DNA of 64,000 nt from Erwinia aphidicola (GTDB taxonomy: Bacteria; Pseudomonadota; Gammaproteobacteria; Enterobacterales; Enterobacteriaceae), in the NCBI RefSeq assembly GCF_024169515.1, contig NZ_JAMKCQ010000001.1, positions 4,030,001 to 4,094,000 of the forward strand, in the 5' to 3' direction. The notes under the pieces are model-generated. The model was given only the letters and a program-made list of their open reading frames with translations. It made no database searches and was not told where the DNA came from. Within the stretch, counting starts at the first letter, position 1, and each line of letters begins with the position of its first letter. The translations under genes and the position numbers were made by a program. This document shows positions 8,056-16,774 of the stretch, one piece after another.

Positions 8056-8979
8056 TCACAGACCAAACTGCGCTCTGATCTCCATATCCTGCTGCTTTAA
8101 CTCCATTCGCACAAAATCCACAAACAGCGACAGCGCTGCCGACGGCTGGCGCCCAATTGCCGTCTGCATCTGCAGCGAACGCTGGCTCAACTGGTCCGGT
8201 CCCACCGATTTCAGCACCAGCCCGTGCTCCAGCGCCTGATACATCACGGTGAAGTGGCTACTGATGGTGATCGCCTGCGGTGTATGTAGCAGGAAGGTGT
8301 AAAGCGAGCTGAAGTTATTGCAGGTCAGTACCGGCTCGATAAAGGTGCCGCTCATACGGCAGGAGAGGTCGAACAGCTGGCGCACGGTGAAGTTGGCATT
8401 GGGCAGCGCCAGCGGGTACGCCAGCAGGTCACTCAGCTTCATCTCCTGCTGCGCCAGCGGGTGGCTGCTATGCAGCACCAGCAGAACCGGAGCAGGCCAG
8501 GATGCCGCCACCTCCACACCGCGCTCCGGGTGCAGGCTGAACTGGAACGCCACATCACACTCGCCGCGCCGCAGGATCTCCGCCACTTCCAGCGAGCTGG
8601 CTACCGTGAGTTGGAAACTGACCCCGGGGTGCAGCAGGCGAAACTGGGTAAACAGCATTGGCAGCAGGCTGAAAGCCATTCCGTCGGTGCAGGCTACCCG
8701 CAGCGCAGTGCGCCTGACGGCTTTTAGCCCTTTAATCTCTGCAATCGCGTGCTCCATATCCATCATGCTTTTTCGCACGTGGTTTTCAAAAATCTGCCCG
8801 GCATCGTTCAGCACCATGCCGCGCGCGTGGCGCTCAAACAGCGGGGCGCCAACGCGCTCTTCCAGCCGCTGGATCTGGCGGCTGATCGCCGATACCGCCA
8901 CAAACAGCTGCTGGCTGGCGGCGCTGAGTGAGCCGCAGTTCACCACCGCCAGAAAATAGCGGATTTCACTGCTGTGCAT
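8056..8979 (-). CDS. LysR family transcriptional regulator
   Basis: 307 residues starting at 8979, where GGAGG precedes the ATG; the frame stays open far upstream but that part overlaps the divergent hydrolase gene and is not coding. The N-terminal winged HTH is MHSSEIRYFLAVVNCGSLSAASQQLFVAVSAISRQIQRLE, followed by a type-2 periplasmic-binding-like effector domain. It is divergent from, and separated by 159 nt from, the M20 hydrolase/MFS pair, so by the usual LysR arrangement it most likely controls that operon in response to the transported compound or its hydrolysis product. No ligand can be assigned. Confidence 0.93.
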   Translation of the reverse strand: MHSSEIRYFLAVVNCGSLSAASQQLFVAVSAISRQIQRLEERVGAPLFERHARGMVLNDAGQIFENHVRKSMMDMEHAIAEIKGLKAVRRTALRVACTDGMAFSLLPMLFTQFRLLHPGVSFQLTVASSLEVAEILRRGECDVAFQFSLHPERGVEVAASWPAPVLLVLHSSHPLAQQEMKLSDLLAYPLALPNANFTVRQLFDLSCRMSGTFIEPVLTCNNFSSLYTFLLHTPQAITISSHFTVMYQALEHGLVLKSVGPDQLSQRSLQMQTAIGRQPSAALSLFVDFVRMELKQQDMEIRAQFGL

Positions 8980-9138
8980 GGTAGTGCCTCCTGCTGGTGC
9001 ATGTGCTTTTAAGGTGCAGCGCATCGTTGCTTTAAAAGCAAAGCCCGTTTGATATTTTGATGATTGTAGCAAAGCCCGATTGTCGCTTAAAACTAAACGG
9101 CAAACACAAAAAATAAACAGATAAAACGGACAACTATC

Positions 9139-10563
9139 ATGACAGGTGAACAGGCAGTCGCGCAGGCTACGGCGTATTTTGACAGTGGGGAATTTAAAAC
9201 GGTGCTGGCACGGCGCGTGGCGCTGCGCACTGAAAGCCAGCGCGACGACCGTGATGCGCTGATCCAGAGCTATCTTGATGATGAGATGGTCCCCGCCATG
9301 CAGGCGCTGGGCTTCAGCACGCAGCAGCTGGCGAACCCGCAGGCGCCGCAGCGCCCCTTCCTGCTGGCGACCCGCGTTGAAGACCCGCAGCTCCCCACGC
9401 TGCTGTGCTACGGCCACGGCGATGTGGTGTTTGGTGACGATGAAAACTGGCGCAGTGGGCTGAACCCGTGGCAGCTGCTGGAAGAGGGCGACCGCTGGTA
9501 CGGGCGCGGCAGCGCCGACAACAAAGGGCAACACTCGGTGAACATTGCCGCGCTGGAGCAGGTAGTAGCCGCGCGCGGCGGTCGTCTTGGCTTTAACTGC
9601 AAGTTTCTGTTTGAGATGGGGGAAGAGATCAGCTCCCCGGGCCTGAAGGAAGTGTGTCAGCGCCATGCCGATCTGATGAAAGCCGATATCTTTATCGCCT
9701 CCGATGGCCCGCGCCTCAGCGCGGAGCGGCCAACGCTATTCCTCGGTTCGCGCGGTGCGGTGAACTTCCGCCTCAGCATCCACGCGCGCGATCGTGATTA
9801 TCACTCCGGCAACTGGGGCGGTCTGTTGAGCAACCCGGGTACCCAACTGGCCAACGCGCTGGCCTGCCTGGTCAATCAGCACGGCCAGCTGCAGGTTGCC
9901 GCCCTGAAGCCGCCGGCGATTAGCGCCGCAGTAAAAGCGATCCTCAGCGATATTGATGTCGGCGAAGGCGACGGCCCGGCCATCGATCCCCGCTGGGGCG
10001 AATGCGGCCTGACGCCAACCGAGCGCCTGTACGGCTGGAACACGCTTGAAGTGCTCTCTTTCCTCACCGGCAATCCGGCGCGGCCGATGAACGCCATTCC
10101 CGGCAGCGCGACGGCGGTCTGCCAGCTGCGTTTTGTCGTCGATACCGACTGGGAAAATATCGCCAGCCACCTGCGCACACATCTGGATGCGCACGGCTTC
10201 CAGCAGGTTGAGGTCGAGGTGCTGCGCGGCTCTCCGGCCACGCGCCTTGACCCGACCGATCCGCTGGTGGGCTGGGCGCTCGGAGTGATGGCGCAGACCA
10301 GCGGTAAAAAACCGGCGCTGCTGCCCAACCTCGGTGGTTCACTGCCGAATGATGTCTTTGCGCAGACGCTCGGCCTGCCGACGCTGTGGGTGCCGCACTC
10401 TTATCCCGCCTGCGGTCAGCACGCGGTGGATGAACATATGCTGAAATCGATCGCCCGCGAGGGGTTACAGATGATGACGCGCTTATTCTGGGATTTAGGC
10501 GAGCAGGGCAGCGATCTGCTGGCGCGCCATCGTGCGCACCGTGCACAGGGGGCAGGCCAGTGA
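9139..10563 (+). CDS. M20 family metallopeptidase/amidohydrolase
   Basis: 474 residues. Zinc-binding and catalytic residues of the M20 family are visible: the His/Asp pair in CYGHGDVV, GRGSADNKGQ, the Glu pair in EMGEEISSPG, ASDGPR, and a late His in SYPACGQHAVDEH. A lid/dimerisation domain lies between about residues 200 and 330 (RDYHSGNWGG). Members hydrolyse N-acyl amino acids, dipeptides or carbamoyl compounds. Its stop overlaps the start of the MFS gene (GTGA at 10560), so uptake and hydrolysis are translationally coupled. The divergent LysR gene is the probable regulator. Substrate unknown. Confidence 0.9.
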   Translation: MTGEQAVAQATAYFDSGEFKTVLARRVALRTESQRDDRDALIQSYLDDEMVPAMQALGFSTQQLANPQAPQRPFLLATRVEDPQLPTLLCYGHGDVVFGDDENWRSGLNPWQLLEEGDRWYGRGSADNKGQHSVNIAALEQVVAARGGRLGFNCKFLFEMGEEISSPGLKEVCQRHADLMKADIFIASDGPRLSAERPTLFLGSRGAVNFRLSIHARDRDYHSGNWGGLLSNPGTQLANALACLVNQHGQLQVAALKPPAISAAVKAILSDIDVGEGDGPAIDPRWGECGLTPTERLYGWNTLEVLSFLTGNPARPMNAIPGSATAVCQLRFVVDTDWENIASHLRTHLDAHGFQQVEVEVLRGSPATRLDPTDPLVGWALGVMAQTSGKKPALLPNLGGSLPNDVFAQTLGLPTLWVPHSYPACGQHAVDEHMLKSIAREGLQMMTRLFWDLGEQGSDLLARHRAHRAQGAGQ

Positions 10564-11831
10564 GCAGCTTAATTCAGCCTCAGGCGGCGGCGCAGCCGAA
10601 CCTGTATAAAACGCTGTTCGCGACCTGCGTCGGCAATGCGCTGGAGTGGTTTGATATTGCGGTGTACGGCTTTTTCGCCAGCTATATCGCCCACGCGTTT
10701 TTCCCTACTGAGGATCCGTCAGTCTCCATGCTGCTGACTTTCGGCAGCTTTGGCGTATCGTTTCTGATCCGTCCGCTGGGGGCAATTGTTCTCGGTGCCT
10801 ATGCAGACCGCGTCGGGCGTAAAAAAGCGCTGCTGATGTCGATCATGTTGATGATGGTCGGTGGGTTAATCATCACTGTGATGCCGTCTTATCAGAGCAT
10901 TGGCCTGCTGGCACCGCTGATGATTTTGCTGGCGCGCCTGATTCAGGGCTTCTCGGCGGGCGGCGAATTCGGCAGCTCTACCGCCTTTCTGGTGGAGCAC
11001 TTTCCCAAGCGTCGCGCCTTTATCGCCAGCTGGCAGTTTGCTACCCAGGGGGCAAGTACGCTGATGGCCTCGGCGTTTGGCTTAGGGCTGACCTCGTGGC
11101 TGACTGAAACGCAGATTCAGGACTGGGGGTGGCGCATTCCGTTTGCTTTCGGCCTGATTATCGGCCCGGTTGGCCTGTATATTCGCCGCCACGTGCATGA
11201 GCCGGCCAGCTTTGTCGCGCAGGAGAAGTCCCACGCGCCGCTGAAAGACCTGATGAGCCGCCAGAAAACGCTGCTGCTGCTGGCAATGGGGCTGATGGTG
11301 ATCTCCACCGGGGTCAACTATATGCTCAACTATGTGCCGACGTATGCCACCAAAACGCTGCATCTGCCGGGTTCTGCGGCCTTTACCGCAACGCTGGTTG
11401 CCGGAATTATTCTGACGGTGGTGACCCCGCTGATGGGGCTGTGGGCGGAGAAAGTCGGGCGCGTACCGCTGATGTGGGGGTCATTAATCCTGCTGGCGCT
11501 GACCATCTATCCGGCTTTCCGCATGGTGGTGAATAACACCACGCCGACCACCTTGATCCTGCTGGTTGGTTGGATGGCGCTGCTGAAATCGGTCTACTTC
11601 TCTACCGTGCCGTCGATGATGGCCGATCTGTTCCCGATTACCACCCGCGCCAGCGGCATGGCAATCAGCTATAACGTGGCGGTCACGGTGTTCGGAGGTT
11701 TTGCGCCGCTAATCTGTACGCTGTTGATCAGCGCAACCGGCAGCAGCCTGGCGCCGAGCTACTATCTGATCCTGCTGGCGTTATTCAGCGCGGTGGCGCT
11801 GGTCAACAGCCAGCGCCGGGTAGGGCGCTAA
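10560..11831 (+). CDS. MFS transporter, metabolite:H+ symporter (MHS) family
   Basis: 423 residues with about twelve predicted membrane helices; GTG start overlapping the hydrolase stop by 4 nt. The N-terminal GNALEWFDIAVYGFFASYIAHAFFP is diagnostic of the MHS group (citrate, shikimate, proline/betaine and dicarboxylate symporters), and GAYADRVGRKKAL is the MFS loop 2-3 motif. It probably imports the substrate of the coupled M20 hydrolase across the inner membrane with protons. The exact substrate is not inferable. Confidence 0.9.
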   Translation: MSSLIQPQAAAQPNLYKTLFATCVGNALEWFDIAVYGFFASYIAHAFFPTEDPSVSMLLTFGSFGVSFLIRPLGAIVLGAYADRVGRKKALLMSIMLMMVGGLIITVMPSYQSIGLLAPLMILLARLIQGFSAGGEFGSSTAFLVEHFPKRRAFIASWQFATQGASTLMASAFGLGLTSWLTETQIQDWGWRIPFAFGLIIGPVGLYIRRHVHEPASFVAQEKSHAPLKDLMSRQKTLLLLAMGLMVISTGVNYMLNYVPTYATKTLHLPGSAAFTATLVAGIILTVVTPLMGLWAEKVGRVPLMWGSLILLALTIYPAFRMVVNNTTPTTLILLVGWMALLKSVYFSTVPSMMADLFPITTRASGMAISYNVAVTVFGGFAPLICTLLISATGSSLAPSYYLILLALFSAVALVNSQRRVGR

Positions 11832-11836
11832 AACAG

Positions 11837-11911
11837 CAGGGGCGACTGAAATGCTCGCCCCTGTCACAAACCCTAAACCTGTAGGGGGTGACCCTTTTTT
11901 TCGGTCAACCC
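11837..11911. terminator. Tandem hairpins at the convergent MFS/acyltransferase ends
   Basis: CAGGGGCGA/TCGCCCCTG (11837-11863, perfect 9-bp stem) is followed by a GTAGGGG-class element (11880-11911, GGGGTGACC ... GGTCAACCC around a T-run). Together they separate two convergent genes. Confidence 0.75.
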
Positions 11912-11924
11912 ACAGTGCAGATAC

Positions 11925-12971
11925 CTAAGAGGTTTTCACTCTGAACACCATGGTGGCACGCTTCTCAATCAGCCAGTAGATCATATAACCGACCACCGCT
12001 GAGGCCACGCTGAGGATCACCATCGCCAGATACATCGTGGCGGTGCTGGCCGCGGGCATAAACACATGCAGTACCTTCTCCAGCGCCCCCATAAACAGAC
12101 GGTGGCACAGATAGATAGAGTACGAAGCCAGACCCACGGCACTCACCACTTTGGTCATGGTGGTTTGGCGAACCGTATTAAACTCCAGTCCGGTCAGCAG
12201 GAAGAAGCTCAGCGTCAGCACCAGCAGCTGAAGCACGCCCTGCAGCCACAACGTAGAGAAAGTCAGCAGGGCGACAATCAGCACCAGCGACAGTGCGCTA
12301 TGGGCATAACGCTCCGGCATACGCTTTTGCAGCATAAAGCATACAATCCCGCTCAGGAAATAGAGCATGATATCGTTGGTATAAAACAGGAAGTAGCTCT
12401 GTTGAGAACTGCCCAAATATCCCATCAGCATCAATAAAGCAATGGAGACAAAAATAAAGATCAGGCCGGTACTGCGGCGGAATAATAGCCCGATGGCAAA
12501 CACCAGATAAAACAGCATTTCGTAGCACAGCGTCCAGCCAACGGATAATACCGGCGTGAGCGTATCGAGTTCTTTAATGTAAACCGAAGGAATAAATAAC
12601 AGAGAAAGAATATCATCCAGCGGCGTTAATACAGTTGATGGGAACCAGCCGGGGTTAATTACCCATGCGATAATCGTCAGCAGGGTAAACAGATAATACA
12701 TCGGCAGAATACGCACCAGCCTTTTCTTGACAAACAGCGCCATCTTACCGCGGCCAAAGTCCTCCCAGTGCACGCACGCCATCAGGTAGCCGCTGATCAT
12801 AAAGAACAGCAGTACGCCAAGCTTGCCTACCGCGCCGCCATAGCCAAACAGCCCGGAAAAATAGCCCGGACTTAATTTGGCCGCAAAGCTTTCTGCATGA
12901 CAGACGACCACCAGCATACAGGCCACGGCCCGTAGATAAGTAATCGACAGGATATTAGTTTTCACAGCCAT
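11925..12971 (-). CDS. Acyltransferase 3 family membrane protein (OafA/YrhL-like, no SGNH domain)
   Basis: 348 residues with about ten hydrophobic segments. The N-terminus ITYLRAVACMLVVVCHAESF carries the family's conserved R-x10-H arrangement (FLRaxAxxxVxxxH) implicated in acyl transfer. Such proteins O-acetylate or succinylate polysaccharides, lipid A or antibiotics in the inner membrane. It is monocistronic, with no sugar-biosynthesis genes nearby, so the target is unknown. The AAGGGGGA ribosome binding site is directly preceded by a strong hairpin that could mask it (see the hairpin entry). Confidence 0.88.
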   Translation of the reverse strand: MAVKTNILSITYLRAVACMLVVVCHAESFAAKLSPGYFSGLFGYGGAVGKLGVLLFFMISGYLMACVHWEDFGRGKMALFVKKRLVRILPMYYLFTLLTIIAWVINPGWFPSTVLTPLDDILSLLFIPSVYIKELDTLTPVLSVGWTLCYEMLFYLVFAIGLLFRRSTGLIFIFVSIALLMLMGYLGSSQQSYFLFYTNDIMLYFLSGIVCFMLQKRMPERYAHSALSLVLIVALLTFSTLWLQGVLQLLVLTLSFFLLTGLEFNTVRQTTMTKVVSAVGLASYSIYLCHRLFMGALEKVLHVFMPAASTATMYLAMVILSVASAVVGYMIYWLIEKRATMVFRVKTS

Positions 12972-12983
12972 TCCCCCTTGGGA

Positions 12984-13022
12984 TTTAATCCCCCCTGCAT
13001 AAATGATGCAAGGGGGATTAAA
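12984..13022 (-). promoter_or_regulatory. Leader hairpin with an alternative pairing to the acyltransferase ribosome binding site
   Basis: Two 17-nt arms (one mismatch) beginning TTTAATCCCCC flank a 5-nt loop just upstream of the ribosome binding site at 12973-12980. In the minus-strand mRNA the upstream arm contains UCCCCCUU, exactly complementary to the ribosome binding site AAGGGGGA, so the RNA could fold in two mutually exclusive ways. A regulatory role is inferred from complementarity only. Confidence 0.5.
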
Positions 13023-13418
13023 GTAACGATAGAAAAATAAAGAAGAAAATCGAAAGGGTATTAATATTTCAGGTCTTATAAGGAAATAATTTCCCTGGTG
13101 TTGTAATCGCTCGTACGACAGTTAGCGTGCTGTTGTGTAGTGTCTTGCGACGATGAAACATTACCCAATATTGAGGTAAACACCTAACATAAATTAATCA
13201 ATTCCTCATCTTTAGGAATTTCCTTTTTTTGTAAAAATAATAACATTAGCGTAGCTGACGCGATGTTCAGTTAAACTTAATAAACGATAAAGCGCTAACC
13301 GGCGTTTACGCCAGGTAATCTGTGGTCTCTTCATTTAGCGGCATGAAAATTTGATTAGCGCGGCAGGAGTGGCAGTTGCAGAAATGTCAGCAAAGCGTCA
13401 GCAAACGTAAAGGTTACA
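13023..13418. other. AT-rich intergenic region between acyltransferase and regulator genes
   Basis: No open frame of note. It should contain the acyltransferase promoter (leftward) and the 3' end region of the sigma-54 regulator gene. A small dyad GGAAATAATTTCC lies near 13081. I see no RNA gene. Confidence 0.5.
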
Positions 13419-15311
13419 TTAATCCTGCCACACGGCATCACGCACATTGATAGCGCGCGGCAGTAATCCCAGCGCATAGAAGCGGTCGGCAATGGTTTGC
13501 TGCGCACGGATCACGCTCAGGTCCATGCGCTGCGTCTGGTGGCTGCGGCGCAGCAGAGCGTGCGATAGCGCCTCAGGTCCCAGCCCCAGTTCGGCGGCCA
13601 GCAGGGCGGTGGCCTCTGCGTGGTTAGCATCAATGAAGCGCCCGGTCTGCTCCAGCGCCCGTATCACGCTGTGCAGCAGGTCCGCCGAGTGTGCGGCAAA
13701 GTCACGATGCGCGAGGTAAAACTGATGATTGCTCACCCGGCCGCACCCGTCAGCAATCACTCTTAAGCAACCGCTCTGCTCGGCGTCGCTCAGCAGCGGG
13801 TCCCACATCATCCAGGCATCGACCGCGTGATAATCGCTGGGCGTCAGCGGATATTTTGGCGGTGCATAGAGCACGCGCACGTCGTTCAGCGTCATTCCGG
13901 CTTCATCCAGCATCTGCACCAGCAGATAGTGCACGTTAGATCCCTTATTCACTGCGATACGTTTGCCGCGCAGGTCGGCAAGCGTTTGAATCGGGCTGTC
14001 CTGCGCCACCAGCAGCGCCACGCTCTGAGGCGCGGCGGGTTCCCAGGCAACGTACAGCAGGGGATTGTTCTCGGCCTGGGCAAAGACCGGCGGCACTTCC
14101 CCGGTGGTGCCGAAATCAATCTCACGGCTGCTGAGTGCGTGCAGCAGCTGTGGTCCGGCGGGGAACTCGCTCCACAGCACGCTGATGCCCGTTCCGGCAA
14201 AGCTCGCCTCCAGGCTCTGCCGCGCTTTAAGAATGCCGAGGTTGCCAAATTTCTGGTAGCCAATGCGCAGTTCGCGATCGCCCGCAGGGCGCTGGGCAGT
14301 CTGGCGCGCATCGCCGCTCGCCAGACTGCGGCGCGCCTTGATCAGTCCAAGATGGCCAAGATGAGTGCGCAGCGTATTGCGGCTGACGCCCAGCAGCGTG
14401 GCGGCCTGGAGCTGATTTTCACCGCTCAGCTCAAAAGCATTGCGCACTAAAGCGTCGATCACCCGCTGGTAGATTGGTCCGCTCTCCTGCTGCAGCTGCT
14501 GGCGCAGAAACTGGTCCAGCGCCTGCTCACCCGCCGCGAAAGCTGGCCCTGGCGCGACCGGGTTGAGGCGCAGCTGCTGCGGAGCGATCAGCGGCTCGCG
14601 GCTCAGCAGCACCGCATTGTGCAGGGTATTTTCCAGCTCACGCACGTTGCCCGGCCACGCATACTCCATCAGCGCCGCAAGGCTGTCGTCGGTTAAACGC
14701 AGCTGCGGGCGCCCCAGGCGGCGGGCGTACAGCGTGAGAAAATGCTCGGCTAGCAGCGGGATATCTTCGCGGCGCTGGCGCAGCGGCGGCAGGGTGACCG
14801 CCGCCACATTGAGGCGATAAAACAGATCTTCGCGAAAGCGGCGTTCACGGATTGCCACCGCGAGATCCACGTGGGTGGCAGCGATCACTCGTACGTTGAC
14901 CTTTACCGGGCGGCGCGACCCGACTCGCGTCACTTCGCGCTCCTGCAGCACGCGCAGCAGCTTAACCTGCAGCGGCAGGCTCAGCTCGCCGATCTCATCC
15001 AGCAGCAGCGTGCCGCCCTCCGCCGCTTCAAACCAGCCCTGATGGCGTTCACCCGCGCCGGTAAACGCGCCTTTCTCATGGCCGAACAGCTCGGATTCCG
15101 CCAGGCTTTCGGTTAGCGCACCGCAGTTCACCGCAACAAAGGGCTGCGTCCGGCGCGGGCTGTGATGATGCAGATAGCGCGCCACCACCTCTTTGCCGGT
15201 GCCGGTCTCACCGACAATCAGCACGGTAGCATCGGTTGGCGCAAGGCGGTCCAGCACGCTCTGAAAAGCGAGGGAGGCAGGGTCAATCAGTAACGGGCCG
15301 GAATGCTGCAT
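13419..15311 (-). CDS. Sigma-54-dependent activator fused to an SsuA-like ligand-binding domain
   Basis: 630 residues starting at an ATG preceded by GGAGCA. Residues about 10-250 are an AAA+ enhancer-binding-protein module: Walker A GETGTGKE (34-41), the sigma-54 contact loop GAFTGA (81-86), Walker B TLLLDE (101-106) and the AWPGNVREL motif near 218. A Fis-type HTH follows ([19 protein letters not shown], about 301-319). From about 347 on ([16 protein letters not shown]) the protein is an aliphatic-sulfonate-binding protein fold like SsuA, lacking a signal peptide and thus cytoplasmic. There is no N-terminal sensor, so the C-terminal domain presumably senses a sulfonate or sulfur metabolite. 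It is divergent from the sulfur operon it probably activates; SfnR is the functional analogue in Pseudomonas. Confidence 0.9.
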   Translation of the reverse strand: MQHSGPLLIDPASLAFQSVLDRLAPTDATVLIVGETGTGKEVVARYLHHHSPRRTQPFVAVNCGALTESLAESELFGHEKGAFTGAGERHQGWFEAAEGGTLLLDEIGELSLPLQVKLLRVLQEREVTRVGSRRPVKVNVRVIAATHVDLAVAIRERRFREDLFYRLNVAAVTLPPLRQRREDIPLLAEHFLTLYARRLGRPQLRLTDDSLAALMEYAWPGNVRELENTLHNAVLLSREPLIAPQQLRLNPVAPGPAFAAGEQALDQFLRQQLQQESGPIYQRVIDALVRNAFELSGENQLQAATLLGVSRNTLRTHLGHLGLIKARRSLASGDARQTAQRPAGDRELRIGYQKFGNLGILKARQSLEASFAGTGISVLWSEFPAGPQLLHALSSREIDFGTTGEVPPVFAQAENNPLLYVAWEPAAPQSVALLVAQDSPIQTLADLRGKRIAVNKGSNVHYLLVQMLDEAGMTLNDVRVLYAPPKYPLTPSDYHAVDAWMMWDPLLSDAEQSGCLRVIADGCGRVSNHQFYLAHRDFAAHSADLLHSVIRALEQTGRFIDANHAEATALLAAELGLGPEALSHALLRRSHQTQRMDLSVIRAQQTIADRFYALGLLPRAINVRDAVWQD

Positions 15312-15385
15312 AGTGTGCTCCTTATACTCAGAGCAGGCAGATTACCCTGGCGTACGCCAGCTAACGACCCGCTGGGGAGCCGCTT

Positions 15386-15402
15386 TGCTGCAAATGAAGC
15401 AG
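15386..15402. promoter_or_regulatory. Candidate activator site 1 (upstream activating sequence)
   Basis: TGCTGCAAATGAAGCAG matches site 2 in 16 of 17 positions. The two sites start 32 bp apart, about three helical turns, so a Fis-type dimer would sit on the same DNA face at both. They lie upstream of the -24/-12 promoter, as expected for a sigma-54 activator. Confidence 0.7.
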
Positions 15403-15417
15403 CCTGTGGTCAGTGAC

Positions 15418-15434
15418 TGCTGCAAATGCAGCAG
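15418..15434. promoter_or_regulatory. Candidate activator site 2 (upstream activating sequence)
   Basis: TGCTGCAAATGCAGCAG; with the preceding C it makes a perfect dyad CTGCTGC-AAAT-GCAGCAG. Its centre is about 74 bp upstream of the -24 element. Confidence 0.75.
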
Positions 15435-15497
15435 AAAAAGCGGCTGGCATTACTTTTCAACGTCATGAAAAATAAGGTTTTTAACAGAATTACACTC

Positions 15498-15513
15498 TGG
15501 CACGTTTCCTGCT
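15498..15513 (+). promoter_or_regulatory. Sigma-54 (-24/-12) promoter of the organosulfur operon
   Basis: TGGCACGTTTCCTGCT has the invariant GG (15499-15500) and GC (15511-15512) separated by exactly 10 nt and the consensus TGGCAC half. It lies about 70 nt before the SsuD start and directly opposite the gene for a sigma-54 activator. Confidence 0.88.
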
Positions 15514-15582
15514 AACTGGTTTATAACCAAAGCGTAACTTTCTATCGAATAAATTCAGATATAGTTATATAGGAAACGAATA

Positions 15583-16761
15583 ATGAGCGACTCAGCGCAG
15601 AAAAATATCAACGTATTCTGGTTTCTCCCGACCCACGGCGACGGGCGCTATCTTGGCACCACCGAGGGCGGGCGCGCCGTCGACCTGCCGTATCTACAGC
15701 AGGTCGCGCTGGCCGCTGATAACCTCGGCTATTACGGGGTGCTGATCCCGACGGGTAAAAGCTGCGAGGACTCCTGGCTGGTGGCTGCGGCGCTGGCACC
15801 GATCACCAAACGCCTGCGCTACCTGGTGGCGGTGCGCCCCGGACTGCAGCCGCCAAGCCTTGCGGCGCGCATGGCCGCCACGCTTGACCGTTTGTCAGAA
15901 GGGCGACTGCTGATCAATGTGGTGACCGGTGGCGACCCGGTGGAGAACAAAGGCGACGGTATTTTCCTCAGCCACGCCGAGCGCTATCAGGTGACCCGTG
16001 AGTTTCTCGAAGTCTATTCACGCCTGCTGGCGGGGGATAAGGTCGATTTTCACGGTGAACATATTCACGTTGAGGGGGCAGAAATTCTGTTCCCTCCGGT
16101 GCAGGAAAACGGCCCACCGCTCTATTTTGGCGGTTCATCCGATGAGGCGATAGACGTGGCCGCCAATCAGGTCGATACCTATCTCACCTGGGGTGAGCCG
16201 GTGGCTCAGGTCGCGGAAAAACTGGCGGTAGTGCGTGAACGCGCCGCGGCGCGCGGGCGCACGCTCGACTACGGTATTCGCCTGCATGTCATCGTGCGCG
16301 AAACCGAAGAGGAAGCCTGGGCCGCCGCCGACCGCCTGATCGCCCACGTTGACGATGACACTATCGCCGCCGCACAGAAGATTTTCTCGCGCATGGATTC
16401 CGCAGGCCAGGCGCGGATGAGCGCGCTGCACAGCGGTTCACGCGACGGGCTGCGCATCGGGCCAAACCTGTGGGCCGGTGTCGGGCTGGTGCGCGGGGGC
16501 GCGGGCACCGCGCTGGTTGGCAGCCCGCAGCAGGTGGCGGACCGCATTCGCGAATATCAGGAGCTGGGCATCCAGAACTTTATCCTGTCCGGCTACCCGC
16601 ATCTGGAAGAGGCGCACCGCTTTGCCGAGCTGGTGATGCCGCTGCTACCGCTGGCGAGCAATGGCGATAAAAAACAGCGCACGGTAAACACCGGGCCGTT
16701 TGGCGAAACCATCGGTGGCGATCTGCGCCCGAAAGCGCAAAAGCAAACCAGCGCAAGTTAA
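15583..16761 (+). CDS. ssuD: FMNH2-dependent alkanesulfonate monooxygenase
   Basis: 392 residues (E. coli SsuD 381). It desulfonates alkanesulfonates to aldehyde and sulfite in the cytoplasm using reduced FMN. The bacterial luciferase-like fold is evident from [39 protein letters not shown] and NVVTGGDP. The Cys of GKSCEDSW and the Arg/His pair of [11 protein letters not shown] correspond to SsuD active-site residues Cys54, Arg226 and His228. It is the first gene after the sigma-54 promoter. No flavin reductase (SsuE) is encoded nearby. A roughly 20-residue C-terminal extension is additional to the family length. Confidence 0.95.
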   Translation: MSDSAQKNINVFWFLPTHGDGRYLGTTEGGRAVDLPYLQQVALAADNLGYYGVLIPTGKSCEDSWLVAAALAPITKRLRYLVAVRPGLQPPSLAARMAATLDRLSEGRLLINVVTGGDPVENKGDGIFLSHAERYQVTREFLEVYSRLLAGDKVDFHGEHIHVEGAEILFPPVQENGPPLYFGGSSDEAIDVAANQVDTYLTWGEPVAQVAEKLAVVRERAAARGRTLDYGIRLHVIVRETEEEAWAAADRLIAHVDDDTIAAAQKIFSRMDSAGQARMSALHSGSRDGLRIGPNLWAGVGLVRGGAGTALVGSPQQVADRIREYQELGIQNFILSGYPHLEEAHRFAELVMPLLPLASNGDKKQRTVNTGPFGETIGGDLRPKAQKQTSAS

Positions 16762-16774
16762 AGGGGGATTTTCC

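Noticed and set aside
8980..9666. Long minus-strand open extension upstream of the LysR gene
   Set aside because: It lies opposite the well-supported M20 hydrolase gene; the LysR start at 8979 has a good ribosome binding site and the correct family N-terminus.
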